From an uncultured Clostridium sp. (GTDB lineage: Bacteria; Bacillota; Clostridia; Lachnospirales; Lachnospiraceae): a DNA stretch of 64,000 bases. Both the position numbers and the translations under genes were made by a program. The stretch spans positions 25,781-89,780 of the forward strand of contig CANRZB010000010.1 of assembly GCA_947644195.1 (NCBI GenBank), read 5' to 3'. This document shows positions 7,057 to 15,783 of this stretch, one piece after another (position 1 is the first letter of the stretch; the number at the start of each line of letters is the position of its first letter). Below the pieces are notes generated by a model that saw only the letters and a program-made list of their open reading frames with translations, was not told the DNA's origin and did not search any database.

Positions 7057-10000
7057 TTACAGCTTAAAACCTGATTTCACTATTTTTTGGTGATAGGTTT
7101 TCTTTCTGGAAGCTGGCAATTTAAATTTTGCTTTTTTAGGTATCCCTTGAAATGCTTTAGTGCCGATCGTCTTTAGTTTTTTGCTTTTAATAGTAATTTG
7201 CTTTAAGTTTTTGCAGTGATAAAATGCTTTCTTCCCAATTTTGGTCAGAGAGGAACCTAGGCTAACTTTCGTCAGAGATTGATTGCCAGCAAAAACATTG
7301 GCAGAGATTTCTGTCACCGGGTAACTGGTTCCCTGATAGGTAATTTTTGCAGGAATGGATACGGTCTTAGCCTTTTTGTTCGTCAATCCTGCAAACTTTA
7401 CGGATTTCTTTCCGCTGGCAGTAAGTTTGACCACATATTTCTGTTTCTTTACAGTGATTTTCTGTCCATTCCGAACAGTCGGTGCCGCCGTTATTTGCGG
7501 TGTATTGTTCTTAGGCGGTTGATTGGTTGCTGTCGGTGGCTTAGGACTTCCTGGTTCTGCGTGCACGGTAACTGTCAGCTCTGTCTGTATTACACTATAA
7601 TGTGTCTGATCTGCCGGGGTAAATACTAGACTGTATTTTGTTTTTTGGCTATCTGCAGCAGATGGTTTGATGGTAGCATCTTTCCATGAAAAAGTGCCTT
7701 CCACATCCGCTTTCCCGCCGGTCAGGGTAGCATTTGCCAGAGTTTGTCCTGTTTGGATTGCTCCAACTGCCGGCCATTGAATAACTGGGACTCTTTTATT
7801 AATGGTAAAATCTGTTTCTGCGGTGGCCGCTTTATAACAAGCGGTATAATCACTGGTCACACGTAAAGTATATTCTCCTGGCTCGGTCGGAACAACATCG
7901 GTAAAAGTTTCTTGCCCCTTCCCTTTATATGTATATGTCAATTCACCCAGAGAGGGATTCAATACCTCCGGTTGAATCTCCGTACCATAGGACACATTTT
8001 CACAGGAGACTTTTAATGGATTATCAATTTTATTGATGGTAAAATATTGGGTAACGGATCCAAAATCAGCATATTCCTCTTTTCCCTTTACAGTTACAGT
8101 TCCCTGACCGGCAAGTACATTGCTGCCATAAGACAGGGAATAATCTACACCTTTCTGCAATACCTGATCTCCCTGTTTTACCGTAATCTCCGGTTTAATC
8201 CGTTTCCCCGTAAAATCATAGGATGCAATCTTTGAAATGCTCAGATTTTTCATTACATCACTACTCCACTGTATTTCGCCTTCGTTACCGGTATTTTTAT
8301 AGTATGTAATTACCTGTTCGCCAGCATCGTAAATGGCAATCTCGGCGTCCGTTGTATCATTATACTCTAACAGATAATAGACATGATCCGTTTCTTTACA
8401 TAAAGACAGGTAGTCAGAAAATTCAGCTTTACTCTTGTCAATTCGTCTGGTAAAGAAATCTAACATGTTACCATATGTTTTATTGGCTAAGATATCGCTC
8501 TTTGCACTGTTGAACATACCACAAGCCATCTGATCAGATTCCACACTCTGGAATGTGGTAGAATCATAACCACACATGTAAATATCCGGAAAAAAGAATA
8601 AGATCAATTCGGCTGGAATACTGGAGTCCACATCGGTCACTCCCAGTTCTTCCAAATCCTGCTGCTTCGATGGATATAATGCAGTTGGTGTCCCCGGATG
8701 CCCCTTATAATAATACTCATAGGAATCTCCATAATGTTTCTTGATCAATCTGACATAATCCTTAAAATCCGGTTCGTTATTCACTGTGCTTCCTAGAATT
8801 AACATAATTGGTTTCCCTGTTTCACTGGCACTGCCGAACATATCGGCATCAAAGTGATATAGCTGCTGGAATGATTTATCATATCCAGATGCTTGCACAT
8901 TCGCCAGCATTTTAGAAACACCTTTTACCGTACAGTTACCAACCACTTTTGCAAGTAGTTCTTCATTTTTGATAGAAAAAGTACCGTTTGTCCGGGCTAC
9001 CCACCAGTCCACATTTTCATCCTCTGCCGCTACCGCCGCATATTTCGGCAGGCAGGTCATGGATAAATTCGTGCTGCTGGCATATTTTGCCCAGCTAGGA
9101 TCAAACTTGCCCTCTTCCCTGGACTTTTGTTTCAATGCTTCCCAGTCAGCGCGCATAGCGTCATACAAGGTGCCATTATCATTGCGGAATGTATCATTAA
9201 AATAGGCATAAGTTCCACTGCCATCGGATAGAAGAATAACATGATACTGTGACTCAGGAATCTGATTTGCCTCCAAGAGCCATAACATATTTTCTACAAA
9301 GTTATCTGTATAATATAGATTAAAAGTAGAATTCGGACTGATCTCGTATAAGTCTTTAATATAGGAAGACATTTTATTTCTACTGTCAATCCATGCCTGA
9401 CCGCCCCATTTCACGCCTGTAAAATCGGAATCAGAAGCAGTTGGAAGTTTATATACATTCGCTGGTAGATTGTTCCAATCCCAGGAATCTGCTCTTTCAA
9501 AAACAGCAAACGTTGGAATTGGATTGCCCTCTGCATCTTCCGTAATATTATACTCACTTCCCTCCCATAGAGATAGTGAAAACAGAACAGCCGGAAAAGT
9601 TGCACTGATTGGTGCAAAATTATAAGCAGATGCCGCAATTCCTACCGTAAGTTCTTCGGAAGCTCCAACCACATCATTTCCCTTCAAATATTCCACAGAT
9701 ATCGTATACTTACCAAAATTTTTCAGGTCCATCGTATACTGTGATTGATCTTTACTTAAAGAGATTTTTTTTGTCTCATTCTGGGTGACCGTATCCTGAT
9801 AGTACATTTTTGCGGTAATTCTAACATGATCCGCTCGTGATTCTGCCAAGATATCATTTACCCCGGGTATCGTTAAGGTCAAATTTGTTTCGTTCAGTTT
9901 TGTTTGTTCCAGGCTGATATCGCCAATGGAATTGCTTGCCGTAACAGCTGCCGCCGTACTTTTGGCAGACGCTTCTTTTTCGGTTGTCTGCTCTATTACC

Positions 10001-10101
10001 GCAGCTTTTGTGTCTGTACACGCCGCCGTCCATGGTAAGAAGGAAGACAGCATCGCCACTGATAATAAAATAGCGAGACATTTTTTCATTTTTACGAGCA
10101 T
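7057..10101 (-). CDS. Secreted protein: GT80 sialyltransferase-like domain + Ig-like + BspA-like repeats
   Basis: The start at 10101 has AAAGGAG five bases upstream and gives 1014 residues with a signal peptide (about 1-30). Residues 160-560 resemble bacterial GT80 sialyltransferases such as Pasteurella PmST1. An SDG motif at 292-294 matches that family's DDG. KGHP at 466-469 is its CMP-binding HP motif. PAE at 496-498 matches the conserved Glu, and S514-T515 the Ser pair. Residues 630-770 look like two MBG/Ig-like domains, followed by a third beta domain, a Pro/Thr-rich linker (about 848-875) and a C-terminal BspA-type repeat module (880-1014). One Asp of the DDG pair is replaced by Ser, so activity is uncertain. 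A GT80-like domain exported by a Gram-positive is unexpected. The family match is by motif reading only; surface location is inferred. Confidence 0.55.
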   Translation of the reverse strand: MLVKMKKCLAILLSVAMLSSFLPWTAACTDTKAAVIEQTTEKEASAKSTAAAVTASNSIGDISLEQTKLNETNLTLTIPGVNDILAESRADHVRITAKMYYQDTVTQNETKKISLSKDQSQYTMDLKNFGKYTISVEYLKGNDVVGASEELTVGIAASAYNFAPISATFPAVLFSLSLWEGSEYNITEDAEGNPIPTFAVFERADSWDWNNLPANVYKLPTASDSDFTGVKWGGQAWIDSRNKMSSYIKDLYEISPNSTFNLYYTDNFVENMLWLLEANQIPESQYHVILLSDGSGTYAYFNDTFRNDNGTLYDAMRADWEALKQKSREEGKFDPSWAKYASSTNLSMTCLPKYAAVAAEDENVDWWVARTNGTFSIKNEELLAKVVGNCTVKGVSKMLANVQASGYDKSFQQLYHFDADMFGSASETGKPIMLILGSTVNNEPDFKDYVRLIKKHYGDSYEYYYKGHPGTPTALYPSKQQDLEELGVTDVDSSIPAELILFFFPDIYMCGYDSTTFQSVESDQMACGMFNSAKSDILANKTYGNMLDFFTRRIDKSKAEFSDYLSLCKETDHVYYLLEYNDTTDAEIAIYDAGEQVITYYKNTGNEGEIQWSSDVMKNLSISKIASYDFTGKRIKPEITVKQGDQVLQKGVDYSLSYGSNVLAGQGTVTVKGKEEYADFGSVTQYFTINKIDNPLKVSCENVSYGTEIQPEVLNPSLGELTYTYKGKGQETFTDVVPTEPGEYTLRVTSDYTACYKAATAETDFTINKRVPVIQWPAVGAIQTGQTLANATLTGGKADVEGTFSWKDATIKPSAADSQKTKYSLVFTPADQTHYSVIQTELTVTVHAEPGSPKPPTATNQPPKNNTPQITAAPTVRNGQKITVKKQKYVVKLTASGKKSVKFAGLTNKKAKTVSIPAKITYQGTSYPVTEISANVFAGNQSLTKVSLGSSLTKIGKKAFYHCKNLKQITIKSKKLKTIGTKAFQGIPKKAKFKLPASRKKTYHQKIVKSGFKL

Positions 10102-10493
10102 AAAAACTCCTTTCTTTTGCATAAACAATTATTTCCTTATGTATCGTTACAAGTTGCAATGTATATTCTAGTTATTGCAAACAGATAACAAACATTATAA
10201 TAACATAAATTGTATAGCTCGTAAACAATCTTATTTATGTAACATATTTCCTAAATGGTTTATTTGGGCATGTTGTTGGGGGAGCAATTAAAAGTTAGCA
10301 AAAAATGGTGATATGGGAGGAAAATAATTCAAAAGGACTACTAGATCAGGAAAAAGAAAGTTCATTCTTTAAAAAAATCTAAAAATATGTTAAACTTATT
10401 TTAATATTAAAATAAATTATAAGGTGATTATTTGTTTTACCAAATTAATGTTAGTAGTATAAATACGATTTAGGAAAGATTAAGGAACGCAGG
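10102..10493. other. AT-rich intergenic region between divergent genes
   Basis: This stretch lies between the minus-strand surface protein and the plus-strand retron operon. It holds the ribosome binding site of the former (10107-10113) and must hold both promoters. AT-rich candidates are present, but none is clean enough to call. No ORF or repeat is seen. Confidence 0.5.
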
Positions 10494-11501
10494 ATGAATA
10501 AATTGACCGAACAAGCAATAGAAGAGTTTTATAAATATAATAAAATTGATGATAAAATATATAGTTTGAATGGAAAAGATAGACTTTTCGGTTTTATTTT
10601 GGATAGAAATATTCCCCGTGAAATTTTAGAAACTAATCTTACTCACTGGTTAGACAATTTTGGTTTAGATGATCAAGAAACTTTTTTAGCGCTGTTTTCC
10701 CATTTTCGGTATATTCCGAAAAATATATTTGAATATATGGTTACCTGTTTTGTTGACAGGATGAAAAAAGAATTAAGTGAATATGATTTGAAAGAGACAT
10801 TATTTGTTTTTGTTGAATCCCCAAAAGGATGTAAATCAGGAATTGATGATTTTGCAGTTGCACTATGGGAATGTCTAAAAGGTGAGATTTGGAAGGAGCA
10901 ATTAATTACTCATTTTTCTATGTTAAACGAGAAAAAGATTTTAGAAAATCGAAATATTATCTTTGTCGATGATATCATTGCGACGGGGTTTTCAATGAAT
11001 GAAAATATCAAAAAATTTTTTGAAAAGTTTCCTCAATGTAAAAATTCTAATATTAAATATTATGTAGCATCTCTGTTTTTGACAAGGAGAGGAAAAAAAT
11101 TTATAGAAAAAAAGAGAAGCAATATGACTTTGATGGTAGAAAAAGGTTTGTTGAAGTCAGCATTTAGAGGTAATTATATTTTTTCAAGTGATGAATTGAA
11201 GAAAAAAGAAGAATGTGTTTTACCATATGAAGACAAGGCGGGGAAGGAATATGATGGGAAAAAATACGTGATGGGATTTTCGGAAAGTAAATTATTAATT
11301 GGATTTTACTATGAAATTCCCAATAATACATTATCAACTTTTTGGAGACATACAGAAGACTTTACCCCTTTATTTCCAAGGAGTTCAGAGCATGCCTTTT
11401 CGAGTAAGTTAACTTTAAAGGAAATTATTGAAAAGAAGAAAAAGATGGCGAACAGAGCGTATGTGATAAATAGCATGGGAGGATATGATGAAAGCGAATG
11501 A
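10494..11501 (+). CDS. Retron accessory protein, phosphoribosyltransferase-like (putative effector)
   Basis: This 335-residue protein carries a phosphoribosyltransferase signature at residues 158-165 (VDDIIATG, the PRPP loop) preceded by a hydrophobic strand, and a C-terminal segment with NNTLSTFW and FTPLFPR near residues 275-300. It is the first gene of a three-gene unit with a winged-helix protein and a retron reverse transcriptase. PRTase-like plus winged-helix accessory genes are, as I recall the retron classification, the mark of type III retrons. In such systems the accessory protein is thought to be the toxic effector, restrained by the RT-msDNA complex. The gene is very AT-rich compared with the flanking genes, a sign of transfer. 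The enzymatic reaction is unknown. Confidence 0.75.
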   Translation: MNKLTEQAIEEFYKYNKIDDKIYSLNGKDRLFGFILDRNIPREILETNLTHWLDNFGLDDQETFLALFSHFRYIPKNIFEYMVTCFVDRMKKELSEYDLKETLFVFVESPKGCKSGIDDFAVALWECLKGEIWKEQLITHFSMLNEKKILENRNIIFVDDIIATGFSMNENIKKFFEKFPQCKNSNIKYYVASLFLTRRGKKFIEKKRSNMTLMVEKGLLKSAFRGNYIFSSDELKKKEECVLPYEDKAGKEYDGKKYVMGFSESKLLIGFYYEIPNNTLSTFWRHTEDFTPLFPRSSEHAFSSKLTLKEIIEKKKKMANRAYVINSMGGYDESE

Positions 11502-11778
11502 GAGGATACTATTAACTTATATTGGCAAATATAAGAAAGTTGATTTTGCATTTTTTGCAGATGAGTTTAACATTTCTCCCATGGTAATTTTAGACTTGGT
11601 TGTGCAATTAATTAATGATGAATTTATTAAGGTTTGTGAGGATGAACTTATTCTTACAGAAAAAGGAATGAAAGAAGTATATGAATCATTTAACAAGATT
11701 TTTCTGGAAGAAGAAAATATACCAAAATTTGATTGGACAGAACTATATATTCCTCAAAACTTTGGGGAAGTATTGTAA
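11485..11778 (+). CDS. Retron accessory winged-helix DNA-binding protein
   Basis: This 97-residue protein overlaps the end of the PRTase-like gene by 17 bases and has GGAGG close upstream; the ATG at 11488 is an alternative start. Residues 1-72 read as a winged helix: a helical region, a recognition-type helix (SPMVILDLVVQLINDEF) and a beta wing (IKVCEDELILTEKG). The remaining 25 residues are acidic and end in IPQNFGEVL, perhaps a peptide that contacts a partner. It ends 26 bases before the retron RNA. Together with the PRTase-like protein it probably forms the effector module of a type III retron. The family call rests on pattern and gene order. Confidence 0.65.
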   Translation: MMKANERILLTYIGKYKKVDFAFFADEFNISPMVILDLVVQLINDEFIKVCEDELILTEKGMKEVYESFNKIFLEEENIPKFDWTELYIPQNFGEVL

Positions 11779-11804
11779 TGATGGAAGATTATATGTTAAT
11801 ATAA

Positions 11805-11958
11805 AAAGAGAGTAACTGGATTGGAGTGTATTCGCTCCCTTGAAAAAGGGCACTAACATCACAATATATACGAGTTGTTCGCAGGTAAGGCGTTTGCTCA
11901 CAACTCGAATATATTGTGAATTTTTGCAAGGTATTGATATTAAGCAGTTACTCTCTTT
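11805..11958 (+). ncRNA. Retron msr-msd RNA with a1/a2 repeats
   Basis: The ends are a perfect 14-bp inverted repeat, a1 at 11805-11818 and a2 at 11945-11958, as in retron primer-template RNAs. Between them lie two small msr-type hairpins (11823-11828 with 11833-11838, and 11837-11841 with 11846-11850, sharing two bases) and one long msd stem. The msd stem pairs 11859-11878 with 11900-11919, 20 bp with a single A-A mismatch at 11870/11908, around a 21-nt loop. The G at 11818 or 11819 is a reasonable branch-point candidate. The RNA ends 16 bases before the RT start. The boundaries are read from the sequence; transcription and msDNA are inferred. Confidence 0.85.
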
Positions 11959-11974
11959 GAATGAGGAATTTGAA

Positions 11975-12967
11975 ATGGATAAAACCGTTTATTTACATAG
12001 GTTAAAAGTAAATATGCAGGGCAAATATGAATCTGAGTATATTGACAGATGCGTTTTTTATGCAGAAAGTCTATTGGATCGAAATCTGCCTGTAATATTT
12101 GATATGAACCATATATATGCTATATTACAGCTGGGGTGTATCAATTTAGATTGGTATAACGATTTTGGAATCAAGCGGAGGAATGGAACGGTTCGAATTA
12201 TTTCTGCACCGAGTCGGCCGCTAAAATATCGACAGCGATGGATCTTAGATGAAATTTTATCTAAGATAGAAATAATGCCCTGCTGTGAGGGATTTACGAA
12301 AGGACATTCTATTGTTACTAATGCAAGCAAGCATATTGGCTATGCTGAGACTCTGACGGTAGACATGAAGGACTTTTTCCCTAGTATAAAGGAGAAACAG
12401 ATTGTTGATGTGTTTCGGGAAGTTGGTTATACGCAGGAAGTAGCCGTAACTTTATCTAGTCTATGTTGCCATGAGGGATGTCTGCCACAGGGAGCGCCTA
12501 CCAGCCCGCAATTATCCAATATTATCTGCAAATCATTAGATAGGGATCTTATAGAGTTTTCGAAAAAATATGGTTTGGTTTATAGCAGATACGCAGATGA
12601 CTTAACCTTTTCAGGTAATCAGGATTTAAATTGTACTGTTTCTCAAATAAAAGGAATCATACAAAATCATGGGTTTAGAATCAATGACAGAAAGACGAGA
12701 TTATATACTGGAAAATACAGAAGAATTGTAACAGGTCTTATCGTTACGGAACATGGATTACGTGTTCCTCGTGAATATAAGAGAAAATTAAGGCAAGAAA
12801 TATATTATTGTAAGAAATTTGGAGTAACGCAACATTTAAAGAATACGAATTCTTCTAAAGTAGTTAATTTTAAAGAATTCTTGTATGGAAAAGCATATTA
12901 TATTAAAATGGTTGAACCAAAGACGGGGAAAAAGTTTTTGGAACAATTAGATGAAATAGAATGGTAA
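11975..12967 (+). CDS. Retron-type reverse transcriptase
   Basis: The RT would use the upstream msr-msd RNA as primer and template to make msDNA. I place the start at ATG 11975, with GAGGA 8 bases upstream, because the longer frame from TTG 11840 would run through the msr hairpins, the msd stem and a2. This gives 330 residues, the usual retron RT size. Visible are the retron-specific NAxxH motif (N116-H120), the RT core (VDMKDFFPSI at about 129-138, PQGAPTSP at 171-178), the catalytic YADD at 206-209 and the VTGL motif at 252-255 of retron RTs. It is the last gene of the operon, AT-rich like its partners. The enzyme class is certain from the sequence; a defence role is inferred. Confidence 0.93.
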   Translation: MDKTVYLHRLKVNMQGKYESEYIDRCVFYAESLLDRNLPVIFDMNHIYAILQLGCINLDWYNDFGIKRRNGTVRIISAPSRPLKYRQRWILDEILSKIEIMPCCEGFTKGHSIVTNASKHIGYAETLTVDMKDFFPSIKEKQIVDVFREVGYTQEVAVTLSSLCCHEGCLPQGAPTSPQLSNIICKSLDRDLIEFSKKYGLVYSRYADDLTFSGNQDLNCTVSQIKGIIQNHGFRINDRKTRLYTGKYRRIVTGLIVTEHGLRVPREYKRKLRQEIYYCKKFGVTQHLKNTNSSKVVNFKEFLYGKAYYIKMVEPKTGKKFLEQLDEIEW

Positions 12968-13023
12968 TATCTCAAAAAGTTTCCGGTATTCATAGCACAT
13001 TCCGTCGTAATCCCCCAGGAGAT

Positions 13024-14286
13024 TCAAACCGTGTGATCTAGATACAGGATAATGTCAGCTTTGAATACCCCATTTTCTGTACGGAAGCTGGATTCGCCGT
13101 GATATTTTTCAATTACGGAATGAATATTTTTGAAGCCGTAGCCGTGTATCTTCTGATCCTTTTTGGTTGTCTGGAAATAATTATTTTGTCTGCAGAGGGT
13201 TCCCTGGAAGGTATTGTAAATGCTGATATAAAGAATGTTTCTGTCAAATTTCATTGCAATATTTAGATATTTGTGATCACATTGGGTGGTTGCTTCAATC
13301 GCGTTGGTAAGGAGATTGCTGATTAAGATATTTAGATCCAGGGCAGACATGAAAGTTTCGGATGGGATTTTAATAGAAGTATGAATTTCACAATTCATTT
13401 GATGGGCGAGTTCAAGCAGGTAATTTAACACGCAGTCGGTTTCTTCGTTACCAGAGTGGACATAGGTATTCATTGTGTTATGTGTCTGGGTAATGTCTTT
13501 GATATACTGTATGGCTGATTCGATTTTGTTGGATTCCAGATAGGTTTGAACTAATAACAGATGATTTTTCAGATCATGCCGTAGGGAGCGAAGATCTTCC
13601 TGGGATTGCTGCATGATCTGAAATTGATTTTGGTACATGATAACCCGTTGTTCCAGTGTTTTATTCTCAACTTCCCGTTGCTGCATCACACTCAACCGGG
13701 AATACATCAGCAGGGTTAGAATATTGATGAGGTAGATTACGGATACACAGATACATAGCGTAATAGGGGAGATCATCGTTACTGAAATTAGGATTCCGCA
13801 TAGTGCGATGCTGCTTAGAGCAATGAAAATAATTTGGAAGTTGTAGACCGTACGGGGTGTCTCAGAACGTTCATAATCAAAAATGTGTTCCCAGATAAGA
13901 ATCAGCGCGAGCGTCAGAACACAGGGGAGGAAAGGACAATAGATTTCATTTCTGGGAAGCAGGTCGGAATAACGATGCAGATACCATACAACACCTTGTG
14001 TGATGCCGGTTAAGCCAATCGAAATGGAGATAACAGACAGGCATTTTACGACAGTGGTCTCAAATTGATACATAGTAAAGAGAAACAACAGGAAAAAGAA
14101 GAGGATCATAAAAATTTTTCTGTTTTGAATTATGGAATGGGAGAGCCAGCTTGCAGAAGCCAGGATGCCGTAAAAGGGCAGGACAGAGAGGGGATTCCGT
14201 TCTTTTTTCGTTAAAAATATTCTGATTATCCTTATATTTAAATACACATATAATAAATGAATGAAATAAGAAAATAGTGTATCCAT
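13024..14286 (-). CDS. AgrC-like sensor histidine kinase (GHKL type)
   Basis: This 420-residue protein has an N-terminal half with about six transmembrane helices (residues 1-200), then a coiled stretch, an H-box (LRHDLKNHL near residue 230) and a GHKL ATPase domain with an N-box (NLLTNAIEA near 325) and G-box (GYGFKNIHSVI). It would autophosphorylate on the H-box His in response to a signal at the membrane and pass the phosphate to the LytTR regulator 25 bases upstream in the same operon. The start has GGAGG upstream. No agrB or agrD is next to it, so the signal is unknown; peptide sensing is likely for the family. Confidence 0.88.
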   Translation of the reverse strand: MDTLFSYFIHLLYVYLNIRIIRIFLTKKERNPLSVLPFYGILASASWLSHSIIQNRKIFMILFFFLLFLFTMYQFETTVVKCLSVISISIGLTGITQGVVWYLHRYSDLLPRNEIYCPFLPCVLTLALILIWEHIFDYERSETPRTVYNFQIIFIALSSIALCGILISVTMISPITLCICVSVIYLINILTLLMYSRLSVMQQREVENKTLEQRVIMYQNQFQIMQQSQEDLRSLRHDLKNHLLLVQTYLESNKIESAIQYIKDITQTHNTMNTYVHSGNEETDCVLNYLLELAHQMNCEIHTSIKIPSETFMSALDLNILISNLLTNAIEATTQCDHKYLNIAMKFDRNILYISIYNTFQGTLCRQNNYFQTTKKDQKIHGYGFKNIHSVIEKYHGESSFRTENGVFKADIILYLDHTV

Positions 14287-14310
14287 AGTCCTTTTCCTCC
14301 GAAATCGTTT

Positions 14311-15030
14311 CTAGCGGTTTTCTATCTGTTTTTTCATGATGAACTCTTTGACGGATTGCCGCCTGGCTTGGCTGATCGGTATGCGGCAGGAATTCATCAT
14401 GATTAGTTCGTTTGCCTTATATACGTTTATATAATTGATGTTGACGATATAGGATTTATGTACAAGGATGAATATATTGCTATTTAGCTGCTCCATACAA
14501 TCGGATAATTTTCCATAGTGTTGATATTCCCGTTCCGTCGTAAAGATCGTAATAATTTTTCCGGTGCTCTGCATACAGACGATGTTTCTTTGGTCGATAC
14601 GATAGAAGGTTTTATTGATACGATATTCATAGAATGACCGAAGATGAATGAACAGGGAGCAGTAGGTATCAATTACCCTGGAAATCTCTTCATAGGAAAT
14701 GGGCTTGATGAGAAAATCCAAAGGCCGTATTCTGAATAACTGCATGGCGTAATCATTTCGAATAGATACAAATACAATCTGCGTACTTTCGTTTGCTATA
14801 TTCTGGCGTAGCTCTTTGCCAACGGTAATTCCGTCTGTAGTTTGTAATTCAATATCCAGAAAGAGCAAATCCAAGGAATCTCCGCTATGCCAATGTTCTA
14901 ATAATTCTTCTCCTGAACTGAAAATCACAGTTTCGATTTCCCAATGTATTTTTTCGCAATAATCAAGAATCATACTCTCCGTTTCCCAGCAAAATAATTC
15001 GTTGTCATCACAAATACCAATTGTGTACAT
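14311..15030 (-). CDS. AgrA-like response regulator, LytTR DNA-binding domain
   Basis: I choose the start at 15030 (protein starting MYTIGICDDNE), with AAAGGA upstream; starts at 15042 and 15099 are possible in frame. The 239-residue protein has a receiver domain (acidic pair CDD near residue 8, phosphoacceptor Asp in FLDIE) and a C-terminal LytTR domain (about 135-235) that binds direct repeats in promoters. It is the partner of the AgrC-like kinase and lies first in their operon. Target genes are not evident from the window. Confidence 0.87.
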   Translation of the reverse strand: MYTIGICDDNELFCWETESMILDYCEKIHWEIETVIFSSGEELLEHWHSGDSLDLLFLDIELQTTDGITVGKELRQNIANESTQIVFVSIRNDYAMQLFRIRPLDFLIKPISYEEISRVIDTYCSLFIHLRSFYEYRINKTFYRIDQRNIVCMQSTGKIITIFTTEREYQHYGKLSDCMEQLNSNIFILVHKSYIVNINYINVYKANELIMMNSCRIPISQARRQSVKEFIMKKQIENR

Positions 15031-15234
15031 GATGTCATCCATCCTTTCGTATATCATATAGAATATAGTTTTCGGGATAATAATGCAAGTGCTATCCATC
15101 AGGTTTTTTGCGGGGATTTTTGGGAAAAATATATTGCAAGGACACCATTGTAGTGTATTGAGTTACAATAGTAATTTTGGGGAAGATTTCAATAATTTCT
15201 ATAGATGTTAGAATAATAGAAATGAGGTGTGATT

Positions 15235-15498
15235 ATGAAAAAAGAATTGGTACAGGGTCAATTCGATCAACGTTATATTGAGATCGGTTATAAAATTTCA
15301 TATTGTAGAAAACATTTACAGCTTACACAGGAGCAATTAGCAGAAATTATGGGGATATCCAGAGAACATTTAGCTGCGCTGGAAGCGCCTAATTTAGTGA
15401 AGAAACCATCCTTAGACCTGATCTTTCTGTTAGCACAAATATCTGGCAGAAAACCCAGTTGGTTTCTGGAATGTGATGAATTAGAGGAAGGTAATTAA
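15235..15498 (+). CDS. Small XRE-type helix-turn-helix regulator
   Basis: This 87-residue cytoplasmic protein has a Cro/CI-type helix-turn-helix (LTQEQLAEIMGISREHLAAL at about 32-51). The ATG at 15235 sits five bases after GAGGTG; a GTG at 15229 is inside that site. It is divergent from the AgrA/C-like pair, across a 204-bp gap, and followed by its own terminator, so it is a single-gene unit. It may regulate itself or the neighbouring two-component genes; nothing in the sequence shows its operator. Confidence 0.8.
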   Translation: MKKELVQGQFDQRYIEIGYKISYCRKHLQLTQEQLAEIMGISREHLAALEAPNLVKKPSLDLIFLLAQISGRKPSWFLECDELEEGN

Positions 15499-15547
15499 GC
15501 CCGATTAATATGGCTCTGTATCACAATGTGTTTTATGAAAATATTAC

Positions 15548-15600
15548 TGCATACTCTTTTTAGGGATATACGTACTCGAAATTGGAGTATGCATTATTTT
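15548..15600 (+). terminator. Terminator of the small XRE gene
   Basis: A 9-bp stem (15548-15556 with 15585-15593) is followed by a T-rich tract just before the clpB promoter. Confidence 0.65.
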
Positions 15601-15610
15601 TGGATTTTTA

Positions 15611-15652
15611 TTAGCACTCACTATTGACGAGTGCTAATAAAAGTGGTATAAC
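15611..15652 (+). promoter_or_regulatory. clpB promoter with CIRCE operator (HrcA site)
   Basis: A perfect CIRCE element, TTAGCACTC-N9-GAGTGCTAA, spans 15611-15637. It overlaps the -35 box TTGACG (15624-15629), with the -10 TATAAC at 15647-15652 and a 17-bp spacer. The heat-shock repressor HrcA would block RNA polymerase here and release on heat or protein stress. Confidence 0.95.
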
Positions 15653-15783
15653 ATAGAAGAAAACTGGTACAGCGAATGACGGATTAGTATTCATTGTACT
15701 GGACAGGGGAAGTCTATCATTAGGCAATTAGGAATAGGAGTACGTGAGCAGGTAGTGAGCGTAGTCCAGTCAGGAGGTGGCAT

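Noticed and set aside
11840..11974. N-terminal extension of the reverse transcriptase from TTG 11840
   Set aside because: It would translate the msr hairpins, the msd stem and the a2 repeat; the ATG at 11975 has a good ribosome binding site and gives the family length.
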